Of a stretch of 34,555 nt of DNA, positions 1 through 7,671 are shown one piece after another. A program made the position numbers and the translations under genes. This stretch comes from an uncultured Mycoplasmatota bacterium. Its GTDB lineage: Bacteria; Bacillota_I; Bacilli_A; RF39; UBA660. Below the pieces are notes generated by a model. The model was not told the DNA's origin. It did not search any database and saw only the letters and a list, made by a program, of their open reading frames with translations. The DNA lies in assembly GCA_900545005.1 (NCBI GenBank), contig UQXO01000014.1, positions 1 to 34,555 of the forward strand, given 5' to 3'. Positions within the stretch are counted from its first letter, which is position 1. Each line of letters opens with the position of its first letter.

Positions 1-66
1 TACATTAAAAAGCACTAGTTTGATCTTTGAAAATCGAAAAAAATTATAAGAATTTACACACCAGTA

Positions 67-116
67 TTGACAAGGTCAAAGAAAATATATATTTAAGAGT
101 AATTTTTTGATATAAT
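67..116 (+). promoter_or_regulatory. Promoter region of pduL
   Basis: TTGACA at 67-72 is followed after 15 bp by TATATT (88-93). A second, perfect TATAAT lies at 111-116, 24 bp before the ATG, but without a clear -35. Either could serve. The first 60 bases of the window show no gene. Confidence 0.45.
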
Positions 117-139
117 TTATCTTGTAGAAAGTAGGTATT

Positions 140-709
140 ATGAAGATAAGTGTAGGTGTATCGAATAGACATTGTCATTTGACTAAAGAAGTATATGAAA
201 AGTTATTTGGTAAGAGTGAATTAACTTTTAAGAGAGCTTTAAATCAACCAGGACAATTTGCATCAGAAGAGACAGTTATTATTAAAGGCCCTAAGGGGTC
301 AATAGAGAAAGTTAGAGTCTTAGGACCTTTCCGCTCCTATAATCAAGTAGAAGTCTCTAAGACTGATAGTTATAAACTAGGAATTAATCCTCCGGTGAGA
401 AAAAGTGGGCATTTAGATGGGGCTAGTGAATTAGAGATAATTGGGCCTAAAGATAAGATTACTCTTCCTTGTGGAATTATTGCTAATAGACATATACATA
501 TCTCGGAGGCTCTTGCTAAAGAGTGGGGAGTAGCTGATGACGAACCAGTCGGAGTGATTATAGATGGGGAAAAGAAAGGGATAATTGAAGCTTTCTTTAA
601 GACTAGTAGTGATGGGTATTTAGAGATTCATTTAGATACTGATGATGCGAATGGTTTTATGTTAAAACAAAATGATACGGTAGAGATTAAATTTCAAAAG
701 AAAAATTAG
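140..709 (+). CDS. pduL: Phosphate propanoyltransferase (PduL-type phosphotransacylase)
   Basis: Predicted to exchange acyl groups between CoA and phosphate (acetyl- or propionyl-CoA to the acyl phosphate), the step before acetate/propionate kinase and ATP formation. The 189-residue protein has the two PduL repeats, each with a metal-binding HxH signature: NRHCHL at residues 9-14 and NRHIHI at about 116-121. A Leu-Asp-Gly-Ala motif lies near 92. The length is that of free-standing family members, and no N-terminal microcompartment-targeting extension is visible. The ATG follows a weak GTAGG ribosome site. No kinase, aldehyde dehydrogenase or shell protein is nearby, so it probably works as a cytosolic housekeeping phosphotransacetylase. 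The family call is firm; the preferred acyl group is inferred. Confidence 0.93.
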   Translation: MKISVGVSNRHCHLTKEVYEKLFGKSELTFKRALNQPGQFASEETVIIKGPKGSIEKVRVLGPFRSYNQVEVSKTDSYKLGINPPVRKSGHLDGASELEIIGPKDKITLPCGIIANRHIHISEALAKEWGVADDEPVGVIIDGEKKGIIEAFFKTSSDGYLEIHLDTDDANGFMLKQNDTVEIKFQKKN

Positions 710-821
710 TCTCTTTTTCTTTGGAATTAAAAAATATCTAGACAAAGTAAAAAATTAATGATAAGATGCACTTACGAACGAAGTTGGTAGTATAATTATT
801 AAGAAGTAAGTGGGTGAAGAG

Positions 822-1811
822 ATGAAAATTGGTAATGTAGAGATAAAAAATAAAGTAGTAGTAGCACCAATGGCAGGGATTACTAATACTTCTTATAGAA
901 AGATTTTAAAAGAGATGGGAGCGGGGCTAATCTATGCAGAGATGGTTAGTGATAAAGCTTTATGTTATCAGAGTAAAAAGACTTTAGATTTACTTAAGAT
1001 GAGTGAAGAGGAAAGACCAATTAGTCAACAGATATTTGGTAGTGATGAAGAATCTTTTGTAGAAGCGGCTAAGTTAGTGGAAAAAATTCAACATCCGGAT
1101 ATCATTGATATTAATATGGGGTGTCCAGTTCCTAAGGTAGCAATTAAAAACCAAGCAGGGAGTGCCCTTTTAAAGAATCCGGAAAAGATTAAAAGAATAG
1201 TATCTTCTGTTGTTAAAGCTGTAAATGTTCCTGTAACAGTTAAAATCAGAGCCGGTTGGGATAATGAACATATTAATGCCGTAGAAGTGGCTAAAGTCTG
1301 TGAAGAAGCGGGGGCAAAAGCCATAGCAGTACATGGTAGAACAAGGTCTCAAGGATATTCGGGAACAGCCGACTGGTCTATTATTAAAAAAGTTAAAGAA
1401 GCGGTATCAATTCCGGTAATCGGTAATGGAGATGTTACTAGTTGTTATCTTGCTAAAAAGATGCTTGATGAGACTAATTGCGATGCTGTAATGATTGGAA
1501 GGGGACTACTTGGGAACCCATGGCTAATTAGAGATTGTGTTAATTATCTAGAGAATGGTGAAGAACCCAAGATAGTTACTAATCAAGAGAAAATAGAAAT
1601 GATGAGATATCATTATAAGTTATTATGTGAAGATACCAATGAAATAAGTGCATCTTTAGAAATTAGAAGTCATATTTTATACTATTTAAAAGGGATGCCT
1701 AAGAGTAAGGAAATGAAGAATAAGATTTGTACTTGTAAGAGTAGTAAAGAGATATTTGCTTGTTTAGATGAATATGAAAACTACTTAAAAGAAAAGGATG
1801 AATTAGAGTGA
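822..1811 (+). CDS. dusB: tRNA-dihydrouridine synthase (DusB-type)
   Basis: FMN-dependent reduction of uridine to dihydrouridine in tRNA. The TIM-barrel motifs appear in order: APMAGITN near the N-terminus, INMGCPVPK with the catalytic Cys, HGRTRSQGYSG, GNGDV, and IGRGLLGNPW binding the FMN phosphate. An in-frame GTG exists at 810, but ATG 822 is preferred. It has GGGTGAAGAG just upstream and gives the usual DusB start (MKIGN, a few residues before the flavin loop); from 822 the protein is 329 residues. A TATAAT at 791-796 is the likely -10. Its TGA stop overlaps the GTG start of the pseudouridine synthase, so the two RNA-modification genes are probably translationally coupled. Confidence 0.93.
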   Translation: MKIGNVEIKNKVVVAPMAGITNTSYRKILKEMGAGLIYAEMVSDKALCYQSKKTLDLLKMSEEERPISQQIFGSDEESFVEAAKLVEKIQHPDIIDINMGCPVPKVAIKNQAGSALLKNPEKIKRIVSSVVKAVNVPVTVKIRAGWDNEHINAVEVAKVCEEAGAKAIAVHGRTRSQGYSGTADWSIIKKVKEAVSIPVIGNGDVTSCYLAKKMLDETNCDAVMIGRGLLGNPWLIRDCVNYLENGEEPKIVTNQEKIEMMRYHYKLLCEDTNEISASLEIRSHILYYLKGMPKSKEMKNKICTCKSSKEIFACLDEYENYLKEKDELE

Positions 1812-2458
1812 AGAAGTTAAATATTATATATGAAGATAAAGAAATTTTAGTAGTTAATAAGCCTAGTAAGTTATTAACAGTAGGGACTGATAAAGAGCGG
1901 GAGAGAACTTTATATCACGAGGTTAGAGAGTATCTTCATAAGAAGAATCAAAAAGTCTTTGTTGTTCATCGATTAGATAAAGATACTTCAGGGATTGTTT
2001 TGTTTGCTAAGAATCCAAGATTAAAAGAGTTATTACAAAGAGATTGGTTAAGATATACTAGAGAATATAAAGCGGTGGTAGAAGGTAAACTTCCAAAGAT
2101 TAAGGATACTTTAAGATTCTATTTACAAGAAGATAAGAATCATCATGTTTATGTTAGTGATAAGGGTTTATCTAGTGTTACAGAATATGAAGTCTTAAGT
2201 ACTAATTCGACTCAGAGTTTATTAAGAGTAAGGATTAAGACCGGAAGAAAGAATCAAATAAGAGCTAGTCTTGCTTATATAGGTAATCCAATTGTTGGGG
2301 ATAAGAAGTATGATGCGAAGATTAATTCTTTAAGTCGTTTAGGACTTCATGCAAGTAGATTAGTAATTAAGCATCCTATTACGGGTAAAGAGATGACTTT
2401 TATTAGTAAGGCTCCTAAAGTATTTTATTTAGGATTTAAAGATTATAACGAAGAATAA
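1808..2458 (+). CDS. RluA-family pseudouridine synthase
   Basis: Isomerises uridine to pseudouridine in rRNA or tRNA. The catalytic motif HRLDKDTSG is at residues 54-62, with Asp57 as the expected nucleophile. The family's NKP motif is near residue 17 and the RKNQIRAS and VGDKKY motifs follow in the second half. At 216 residues it is a short form with no N-terminal S4 RNA-binding domain, so the target (RluA-, RluC- or TruC-like) cannot be assigned from sequence. The start is GTG, overlapping the dusB stop by four bases. A hairpin with a T-run follows directly. Confidence 0.9.
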   Translation: MKKLNIIYEDKEILVVNKPSKLLTVGTDKERERTLYHEVREYLHKKNQKVFVVHRLDKDTSGIVLFAKNPRLKELLQRDWLRYTREYKAVVEGKLPKIKDTLRFYLQEDKNHHVYVSDKGLSSVTEYEVLSTNSTQSLLRVRIKTGRKNQIRASLAYIGNPIVGDKKYDAKINSLSRLGLHASRLVIKHPITGKEMTFISKAPKVFYLGFKDYNEE

Positions 2459-2464
2459 GATAGT

Positions 2465-2495
2465 CTATATGTCTAGTAAACATATAGTCTTTTTT
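2465..2495 (+). terminator. Terminator of the dusB-pseudouridine synthase operon
   Basis: An 8-bp stem (CTATATGT with ACATATAG) is closed by a 7-base loop and followed by TCTTTTTT, six bases after the stop codon. Confidence 0.85.
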
Positions 2496-2560
2496 GATTT
2501 TTTAGAAAAGTGTTAAATGGTTTACTTATTTAAAACTATAGCCTTTTTGAGATAAAAAAA

Positions 2561-2604
2561 CATAGATTACTAGTTGCTTTGATAATGATTAATCTATGCT
2601 TTTT
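2561..2604. terminator. Free-standing bidirectional hairpin
   Basis: CATAGATTA (2561-2569) pairs with TAATCTATG (2590-2598). CTTTTT follows on the plus strand and a run of seven A precedes it, so it could terminate from either side. No gene adjoins it. Confidence 0.5.
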
Positions 2605-2672
2605 AAATACTTAATAATAATTGATTTTTATAGTATCTGAAATGTTTTGAAAAAGCCATTTTGCTATAGCGT

Positions 2673-2701
2673 TTGTTTTGATTATATGTTATTATTATAA
2701 C
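2673..2701 (+). promoter_or_regulatory. Promoter of the small hydrophobic peptide mRNA
   Basis: TTGTTT (2673-2678), 17 bp, TATAAC (2696-2701). The predicted start near 2708 falls in the GATACATTTGACT repeat. Confidence 0.45.
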
Positions 2702-2790
2702 CAGATACATTTGACTGTTAGGTGTTTTACTCTCGGTCCATATTTTAGTAAAAATACGGAGGGGAGGTGGTCCTAGAATGGAGAAAAAAG

Positions 2791-2865
2791 ATGGAATTCT
2801 TAGTAATTCTAGCTATGCTTCTTGTCATCTTGGACGAAGTTATCAACTCTATCAAGAGAAAATAA
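2791..2865 (+). CDS. Small hydrophobic peptide, probable type I (holin-like) toxin
   Basis: A 24-residue peptide with a hydrophobic helix (FLVILAMLLVIL, residues 3-14) and a charged end (SIKRK), the architecture of TxpA/Fst/holin-like type I toxins. A second, stronger purine-rich motif, GGAGGGGAGGTGG, lies at about 2758-2770. An in-frame GTG at 2767 would give 32 residues. I favour ATG 2791 because GGAG sits at 2780-2783, seven bases upstream. A hydrophilic ORF from ATG 2778 in another frame shares the same leader, and a frame choice or leader-peptide role is possible. The mRNA is covered at its 3' end by the predicted antisense RNA. Membrane toxicity is inferred from the family pattern and not shown. 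Confidence 0.6.
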   Translation: MEFLVILAMLLVILDEVINSIKRK

Positions 2866-2879
2866 CCGTTTGCTTTATA

Positions 2880-3012
2880 AATAAAGTGAACGAAAAACAC
2901 CTACGCATCGTTTGATGATAGGTGTTTTTCAAACATCAACAATGGACTGAGAAACATCTAACGCACAAAGTCAAATGTATCTCTTTTTATTTAAGAACAA
3001 TCAAGTTCTTTC
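2880..3012 (-). ncRNA. Predicted antisense RNA of the type I toxin locus
   Basis: A minus-strand promoter, TTGCAA (3041-3046), 16 bp, TATACT (3019-3024), should start an RNA near 3012. It would run to the hairpin at 2892-2930 and so overlap the 3' part of the toxin mRNA, as in the TxpA/RatA arrangement. Its 5' end has a short hairpin (AAGAAC/GTTCTT at about 2996-3011). Confidence 0.55.
2892..2930. terminator. Shared bidirectional terminator of the toxin/antitoxin RNAs
   Basis: A perfect 11-bp stem, GAAAAACACCT with AGGTGTTTTTC, is extended by CATC/GATG around GTTT. It supplies a T-rich tail on both strands. Confidence 0.75.
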
Positions 3013-3242
3013 ACTAGTAGTATATCATAAATTTTTTGATTTGCAAGTTTTTTGACCTTTAAAATTTTGCATACTACTAATATTAATATAGATAATTTTA
3101 TGATAAATATACGTTTTACTGACATAATGTTAATTTTTTTAAATACCAAGTATTTTTAAAATTTTTATGAGAAAATAGTCACTTGTTGTAATAAAGATAA
3201 TGAAATACTATTATTACAATTCTTTAGACTTATTATAGAAAT

Positions 3243-3267
3243 AAAAAACAACCTCCGAAGAAGTTGT
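3243..3267 (-). terminator. Terminator of tRNA-Asn
   Basis: On the minus strand ACAACTTC pairs with GAGGTTGT around a TTCG loop and is followed by six T, 12 bases beyond the tRNA CCA end. Confidence 0.85.
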
Positions 3268-3279
3268 AATTAACATAAA

Positions 3280-3355
3280 TGGCGCCTGATGTAGGACTCG
3301 AACCTACGACCTAACGGTTAACAGCCGTGCGCTCTACCGACTGAGCTAATCAGGC
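3280..3355 (-). tRNA. tRNA-Asn (anticodon GTT)
   Basis: The reverse strand gives a 76-base cloverleaf with the encoded CCA included. The acceptor stem is GCCTGAT/ATCAGGC with discriminator G. The D-loop contains AGCTCAGTCGGTAGAGC, the anticodon loop CTGTTAACC and the T-arm GGTTCGAGTCC. The anticodon GTT reads AAC/AAT. It is transcribed alone, with its own promoter and terminator. Confidence 0.96.
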
Positions 3356-3362
3356 ATCAATT

Positions 3363-3416
3363 ACTAGTTAATTATATCCCTATTTAAGCCTATAAGTCAA
3401 TATAAAATTAACTAGT
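3363..3416 (-). promoter_or_regulatory. tRNA-Asn promoter inside an inverted repeat
   Basis: Minus-strand TTGACT (3395-3400), 18 bp, TATAAT (3371-3376). The promoter is bracketed by a perfect 11-bp inverted repeat, ACTAGTTAATT (3363-3373) and AATTAACTAGT (3406-3416). A regulatory role for the repeat is only a possibility. Confidence 0.7.
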
Positions 3417-3439
3417 TTCAGAAAAAAGTTTAATGCAAT

Positions 3440-3829
3440 TTACCAATTGATAACTTTTGGCGCATAAGCGTAGCCAGAAAAGTTCTTTTTGGCCAGCAAT
3501 AAAGTTTTATTTTGACTTTGTTCTCTTTTTGTTGTTAATTCATCGCGATGTGTATTAATATTAATTCCAGCAAAAGTCATACCTAAAGAAGATTTGATAA
3601 TTCCAATAATCATATTTCTTGGATAATCTTTAGAAGTCTTTAGAATTTCTAAACTATCAGGATTTAAAGTATTTAGTTTAAGATTAGATATTTCTCTATT
3701 TTTAATATGATTATTCTTATATAAAGTAACATCGGTAATCTTTACTTCGTAATTAGTATGATCTTTACTACGGATTTCTATGGCGATATTCATAATACCA
3801 TAAGTAAGATGATTAATTTTAATTTCCAT
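3440..3829 (-). CDS. Hypothetical protein, 129 residues
   Basis: No family is recognised. It has no signal peptide, membrane segment or cysteine. The alternating polar/hydrophobic first half (for example MNIAIEIRSKD and YEVKITDVTLY) suggests a beta-rich fold, and the C-terminal third is basic and polar. The start is well supported: ATG at 3829 follows GGGGAAGTG on the minus strand, and the promoter TAGACA-17-TAAAAT lies just upstream. It is divergent from the ClpA-like gene, with overlapping promoters. The translated product looks real, but its function is unknown. Confidence 0.65.
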   Translation of the reverse strand: MEIKINHLTYGIMNIAIEIRSKDHTNYEVKITDVTLYKNNHIKNREISNLKLNTLNPDSLEILKTSKDYPRNMIIGIIKSSLGMTFAGININTHRDELTTKREQSQNKTLLLAKKNFSGYAYAPKVINW

Positions 3830-3858
3830 AATATTTTCACTTCCCCTCGGGACTTCTT

Positions 3859-3909
3859 ATTTTAACAGAATTATTTTTGATTGTCTAGATACTAGTTTTC
3901 TTGTATAAT
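3859..3909. promoter_or_regulatory. Overlapping divergent promoters
   Basis: Rightward: TTGTCT (3881-3886), 17 bp, TATAAT (3904-3909) for the AAA+ gene. Leftward: TAGACA (3882-3887, minus), 17 bp, TAAAAT (3859-3864) with an extended TG, for the 129-residue gene. The two -35 boxes occupy the same bases, so polymerase should not bind both at once. Confidence 0.7.
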
Positions 3910-3927
3910 ATTTTTGGTGAATTAAAT

Positions 3928-4854
3928 ATGGAAGAGAAAAATATAAGCTTTTTAGAAAGATATGCAGAGAATTTAGTAGATAGGAATTATATTACTGATC
4001 CAGCGATTGGCAGAGAAGAGGAAATTAAACAGATGATTTTAATTCTTTTGACACCGGAGAAATCTCCTTTATTAGTGGGTAAAGCTGGAATTGGTAAAAC
4101 GGCGATTGTTGAAGGACTTGCTTATCGGATTAAGAATAATATGGTTCCTAATGCGTTGTTTGGATATGATTTATTTAAACTTAATGCTTCTTCAATTATT
4201 GGGGATTATGAGATTGCTGGGCAAAAAGAGACAAGAGTAGATGTTTTAATAAAAGAACTTGCTAAAAGAGAAAAGACTATTGTTTTTATTGATGAGACAC
4301 ATTTGCTTATTAAAGGAAATGATAGTGAGTCAGGGATGGACTTAGCTAATATCTTTAAAGCAGGGTTAGACCGTGGGGAAATTAAGATGATAGGAGCTAC
4401 TACAACGGAAGAGTATGAGCAATATATTATAAGAGATAGGGCTTTCTTAAGAAGATTTCAAAAAGTTGATGTTAAGGAAGCGGACAGACAAACGACTATT
4501 AAGATTTTGATGGGAACTCTTCCAAAGATTGAAAAGCAAATGCATTTAGTTATGCCTTATACGGATTTTATTAAAGAGAAGATATTTGCTTTTATTGTGG
4601 ATATGACGGATGAGTATAAAAGAATCTATGAGATTTCTTCGAGATATCCTGATATTTGTTTAGCTATTCTTTCTAATGCTTTTAGTTATGCTTTATTTGA
4701 TAATACAAAAGAAGTTAGACTTAAGCATATTTATGAGGCTATTTGTAATACGAAGAGTGTTTATGAAGATTCCTTAAAGAAAGATATAGAGAAGTTTAAA
4801 GTAGAATTTAAAGATATAGCTTTAGAAGAAGGGTTAGATTTTAATAATATATAA
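3928..4854 (+). CDS. Single-domain ClpA/ClpC-like AAA+ ATPase
   Basis: ATPase resembling only the first AAA+ module (D1) of ClpA/ClpC. Walker A is GKAGIGKT at about residues 51-58, followed by the ClpC-like AYRI segment. The Walker B box reads VFIDETH, with DET where Clp proteins have DEA. Then come sensor-1 GATTTEEY and the arginine-finger region RAFLRRFQ. At 308 residues it lacks the N-domain, the second AAA+ module and any ClpP-binding loop, so it is unlikely to be a complete protease unfoldase. The -10 TATAAT at 3904-3909 makes the upstream TTG 3901 impossible as a start; ATG 3928 with GGTGA upstream is used. Its partner or substrate is unknown. Confidence 0.82.
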   Translation: MEEKNISFLERYAENLVDRNYITDPAIGREEEIKQMILILLTPEKSPLLVGKAGIGKTAIVEGLAYRIKNNMVPNALFGYDLFKLNASSIIGDYEIAGQKETRVDVLIKELAKREKTIVFIDETHLLIKGNDSESGMDLANIFKAGLDRGEIKMIGATTTEEYEQYIIRDRAFLRRFQKVDVKEADRQTTIKILMGTLPKIEKQMHLVMPYTDFIKEKIFAFIVDMTDEYKRIYEISSRYPDICLAILSNAFSYALFDNTKEVRLKHIYEAICNTKSVYEDSLKKDIEKFKVEFKDIALEEGLDFNNI

Positions 4855-4858
4855 GAAA

Positions 4859-4890
4859 AAAACTGATTACAAGATATCGTAGTCAGTTTT
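4859..4890. terminator. Bidirectional terminator between convergent genes
   Basis: A 12-bp stem, AAAACTGATTAC with GTAGTCAGTTTT, has T-rich tails on both strands. It includes the last codons of the leftward PilB-like gene. Confidence 0.85.
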
Positions 4891-6348
4891 CTTTTGATTA
4901 TTTATTTCGACAGAGGAAGTATCAGTGGGAGATTGGGTTTCAGGAGTGGTTAAGACTTCTTCTAAGTTACCACTAATGTTATTTATGACTTTGGCATCTT
5001 CTTCTTCTTTTTTCTTAGTTTTACCTAGTAGGGCATCTTTTAGTTCTTGTTCATCTTCCCCAAAGTCGCTTTCAACATCAATTATTTGGACAATTTCATC
5101 GAAGGTTGTATCACCACTGATAACTTTTTCTAAGCCATCTTGTAAAAGTGTAACGGTATGTCCTTTATCATAGACCATTTTACGTAAGTGTTCTTTAGTG
5201 GCATTATTGACGATGGCATCTCTGACATCTTGGTTTAACATTAAGACTTCATGGATGGCAATACGACCCATAAAACCATTGATACAATGTTTACAACCGA
5301 CAGCTTCATATACTTCACTAACATCTAGTCCGAGGGCTAATTTAAAGACGGTTTTTTCATAGATGGTTACAGGGCGAGCCTTACGGCATTTAGGACAGAG
5401 CTTTTTGGCTAGTCTTTGGGCAATAACCCCTGTAAGAGCTGACCCTAAAAGGTAACGTTCAACATCCATATCTAGTAGACGTTCAATGGTATTAAGAGCA
5501 TTATTGGTATGTAAGGTTGATAATACTAAGTGACCAGTAATAGAGGCACGAACGGCAATACGAGCGGTTTCATCATCACGAATTTCTCCGATCATTATAA
5601 CATCGGGGTCTTGACGTAAGATACTACGTAAGGCGGCCGCAAAAGTTAAGCCGATTTCACTCATAACCTGAACCTGATTTAGACCGGGCATTTTCATTTC
5701 GACGGGATCTTCAACGGTAATAATATTAGTATCAACACGATTAAGTTTTTGTAACATTGAATAAACGGTGGTTGATTTACCGGAACCAGTGGCCCCGGTT
5801 ACTAAGATAATCCCATTGGGAACGTTTATCATTCTTAAGACTTTATCATAATTAATCTTTGATAGACCAATGGTATCTAGACCGGCTAAACTTCTGGAGT
5901 AGTCTAAGATACGGATAACTATTTTTTCACCATCAACGATAGGTAAGGCAGAAACACGCATATCTAAGGGGGCATCATTATGAGTCATTTTAATAGCGCC
6001 ATCTTGAGGAAGTCTTGTCTCGGTAATATTCATTCCAGAAATAATCTTAATACGAGTAGCTAAATTTTTCTTTACACTAGCAGGAACTTTTGCATATAAA
6101 ATTAAATCTCCATCGACACGAATACGGACATTTAAAACATCAGGAGTAGGGTCAAAGTGAATATCTGATGCTCTTTTTTCGACCGCATCATTAATCATCT
6201 TATTGACTAAATCAACAACGGGAATTTTATCATATTCAAACTCTGTAAAGACATTATTAATCTTGGGAGTATTATCTTCTTGGGTAAATCTTAGATTACC
6301 ATCATCTAAGACATCAACAACAGTACTTGTTTTATTATTTGTATCCAT
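4867..6348 (-). CDS. GspE/PilB-type secretion and pilus assembly ATPase
   Basis: Hexameric ATPase that powers type IV pilus, type II secretion or competence pseudopilus assembly. Walker A is GATGSGKST at about residues 185-193. The Asp box and Walker B segment RQDPDVIMIGEIRD, the His box HLVLSTLHTNNA, and a zinc knuckle of CPKC followed by CKHC are all present. The N-terminal part keeps only the N2 domain (ASDIHFDP), and an acidic/Glu-rich tail of about 90 residues follows the core. The ATG at 6348 is chosen over TTG 6357, which abuts AAAGGA. The promoter is TTGTAA-17-TATAAT (6402-6407 and 6379-6384, minus). No pilin, PilC or prepilin peptidase is nearby, so the rest of the machine must be encoded elsewhere. 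Confidence 0.93.
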   Translation of the reverse strand: MDTNNKTSTVVDVLDDGNLRFTQEDNTPKINNVFTEFEYDKIPVVDLVNKMINDAVEKRASDIHFDPTPDVLNVRIRVDGDLILYAKVPASVKKNLATRIKIISGMNITETRLPQDGAIKMTHNDAPLDMRVSALPIVDGEKIVIRILDYSRSLAGLDTIGLSKINYDKVLRMINVPNGIILVTGATGSGKSTTVYSMLQKLNRVDTNIITVEDPVEMKMPGLNQVQVMSEIGLTFAAALRSILRQDPDVIMIGEIRDDETARIAVRASITGHLVLSTLHTNNALNTIERLLDMDVERYLLGSALTGVIAQRLAKKLCPKCRKARPVTIYEKTVFKLALGLDVSEVYEAVGCKHCINGFMGRIAIHEVLMLNQDVRDAIVNNATKEHLRKMVYDKGHTVTLLQDGLEKVISGDTTFDEIVQIIDVESDFGEDEQELKDALLGKTKKKEEEDAKVINNISGNLEEVLTTPETQSPTDTSSVEINNQKKTDYDIL

Positions 6349-6378
6349 TCTTACCAATCCTTTATTCTAACTATTCAA

Positions 6379-6407
6379 ATTATACTATAAAAATAATCTT
6401 CTTACAA
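6379..6407 (-). promoter_or_regulatory. Promoter of the PilB-like gene
   Basis: Minus-strand TTGTAA (6402-6407), exactly 17 bp, TATAAT (6379-6384), 31 bases before the start codon. Confidence 0.7.
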
Positions 6408-6495
6408 TAAAAATTCTTTTTACTAAAGGTAAAATAGCAGATAAATTAAGATTTTAGAAAAATTTTTCTGGTACTTGAAAAACCACAAAATATTG

Positions 6496-6523
6496 TTGAC
6501 AAATAAGATAAAGATGTTAGAAT
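6496..6523 (+). promoter_or_regulatory. Promoter of the two-paralogue operon
   Basis: Perfect TTGACA (6496-6501), 16 bp, TAGAAT (6518-6523). Confidence 0.75.
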
Positions 6524-6558
6524 ATAAGACCTAAAGTTTAAAAACAAGAGGGATGTTT

Positions 6559-7671
6559 ATGGAATATAAAATACCTAAGACAACACTAAGAGCATTCGTT
6601 GATTTATTAAAGAGTTTAGAAAGAAATCTAGCTAATTTAGAAGTTCTTTTGAGTAGTAAGCTACAGGAGATTAGTTATTCTTTTTTAGTGGCTTCTAAGG
6701 ATCAGGATACATCGGAATATCAAAGAAATTATGAACTTTTTAGTAAGAGAATTAAGGGGACTAGAGAGTTAGAAGATTCGATTGAGGGGTTAATTTATAA
6801 TTTATCTTCTGAGGATAAGAAGTATATTGATAATTTTGATGCGATTATGGCTTGTGTAGGGACTAATAATGTGTTTTTTACGATGTTAGTAATAGATATT
6901 CTAAGGAATAATGTTTCTTTAGGAAACTTTGATAAGTATAATATGGAAAGAGAAAAGATTTTAGTATCTTGTTTTGATGGGTATCTTCTAAAAGAAGGGG
7001 CTAGAGATTTATTTATCTCTAGTTATAAAGAATATCTTAAGAGTGGGCATGATTATTTAGAGTTTATCAATGGGACGAGGGTTGATAAAAAGATAATAGA
7101 TAAACAACTTCATGTAGTAGAGGCTAGTACTTTAGAACTTCCTAAGATGTATGAAATCTATGTAAAGAGTAATGATTATAAAAAAGAGTATGTTTCTAAT
7201 AAGACTAAGGCTTATACTAAGGAAAATAAAGTCCATGATTATATTGATGGTACGGGGGTAAAAAAAGTCTTAGATCCGAAAGTCTTTGATGAGTTATTAA
7301 TTTCTAATGGATATAGTGATATGGCTAGATTTAGTTTAAATAGACAGATGATTAAGGCTATAGAGATGTTACCTTCAAAAGAAATAGATAAGTTAGTTCT
7401 TGGAAGAGTAAAATCTCTAGATATGGAGACTTCTAAGGAATTAGAAGGTCTTATGGAGAAGAAAAATGATGATTTAGAGATAAGTTTAGAGGCTATATAT
7501 AAGTATTTCTTAACTATTTCAGGGATGGATATTATTATTGGGAGTAGGGAATACTTAGGATATGGATATTCAAAGGATGATTTAGATTTCTTCTTAATAG
7601 AAGAGATTAAGTCTCTAGAAGAAAGATATAATATTAGAAGAACTAGTATTAAAAAGGAGTTAGTATTATGA
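6559..7671 (+). CDS. Uncharacterised protein, paralogue of the next gene
   Basis: No known family is recognised. The protein has 370 residues, is highly charged and predicted alpha-helical, with no signal peptide or membrane segment. It is clearly a paralogue of the following gene. Both start M-x-Y-x-IP, both carry a central KAYTKENKVxDYI block, both continue with GY-(S/G)-D, and both end in a GYGxxKxDxD motif. ATG 6559 is preferred to ATG 6553 because it leaves room after GAGGG and matches the paralogue's start. The last four bases overlap the next gene (ATGA), so the pair is translationally coupled and may form a heteromer; that last step is inference. Confidence 0.75.
   Translation: MEYKIPKTTLRAFVDLLKSLERNLANLEVLLSSKLQEISYSFLVASKDQDTSEYQRNYELFSKRIKGTRELEDSIEGLIYNLSSEDKKYIDNFDAIMACVGTNNVFFTMLVIDILRNNVSLGNFDKYNMEREKILVSCFDGYLLKEGARDLFISSYKEYLKSGHDYLEFINGTRVDKKIIDKQLHVVEASTLELPKMYEIYVKSNDYKKEYVSNKTKAYTKENKVHDYIDGTGVKKVLDPKVFDELLISNGYSDMARFSLNRQMIKAIEMLPSKEIDKLVLGRVKSLDMETSKELEGLMEKKNDDLEISLEAIYKYFLTISGMDIIIGSREYLGYGYSKDDLDFFLIEEIKSLEERYNIRRTSIKKELVL

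Larger units (their letters stand above)
2704..2981. repeat. Inverted repeat flanking the toxin-like locus
   Basis: GATACATTTGACT at 2704-2716 is perfectly inverted at 2969-2981. Similarity continues inwards on the two strands (GTTAGGTGTTT versus GTTAGATGTTT, then CGGTCCAT versus CAGTCCAT). The predicted sense and antisense RNAs therefore share related 5' sequence. The two arms could instead pair 5'-to-3' in a read-through transcript. Confidence 0.7.

Noticed and set aside
140..709. Microcompartment locus around pduL
   Set aside because: No shell proteins, encapsulation peptide or diol/ethanolamine enzymes are present.
695..735. Hairpin at the end of pduL (AATTTCAAAAG with CTTTGGAATT)
   Set aside because: The stem is AT-rich with a bulge and no T-run follows, so it is not called a terminator.
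810..821. GTG 810 as dusB start
   Set aside because: It would precede the conserved N-terminus, and its region serves as the ribosome site for ATG 822.
1088..1352. Two minus-strand ORFs inside dusB
   Set aside because: They are antisense shadows of a well-conserved enzyme, with no ribosome site and no family match.
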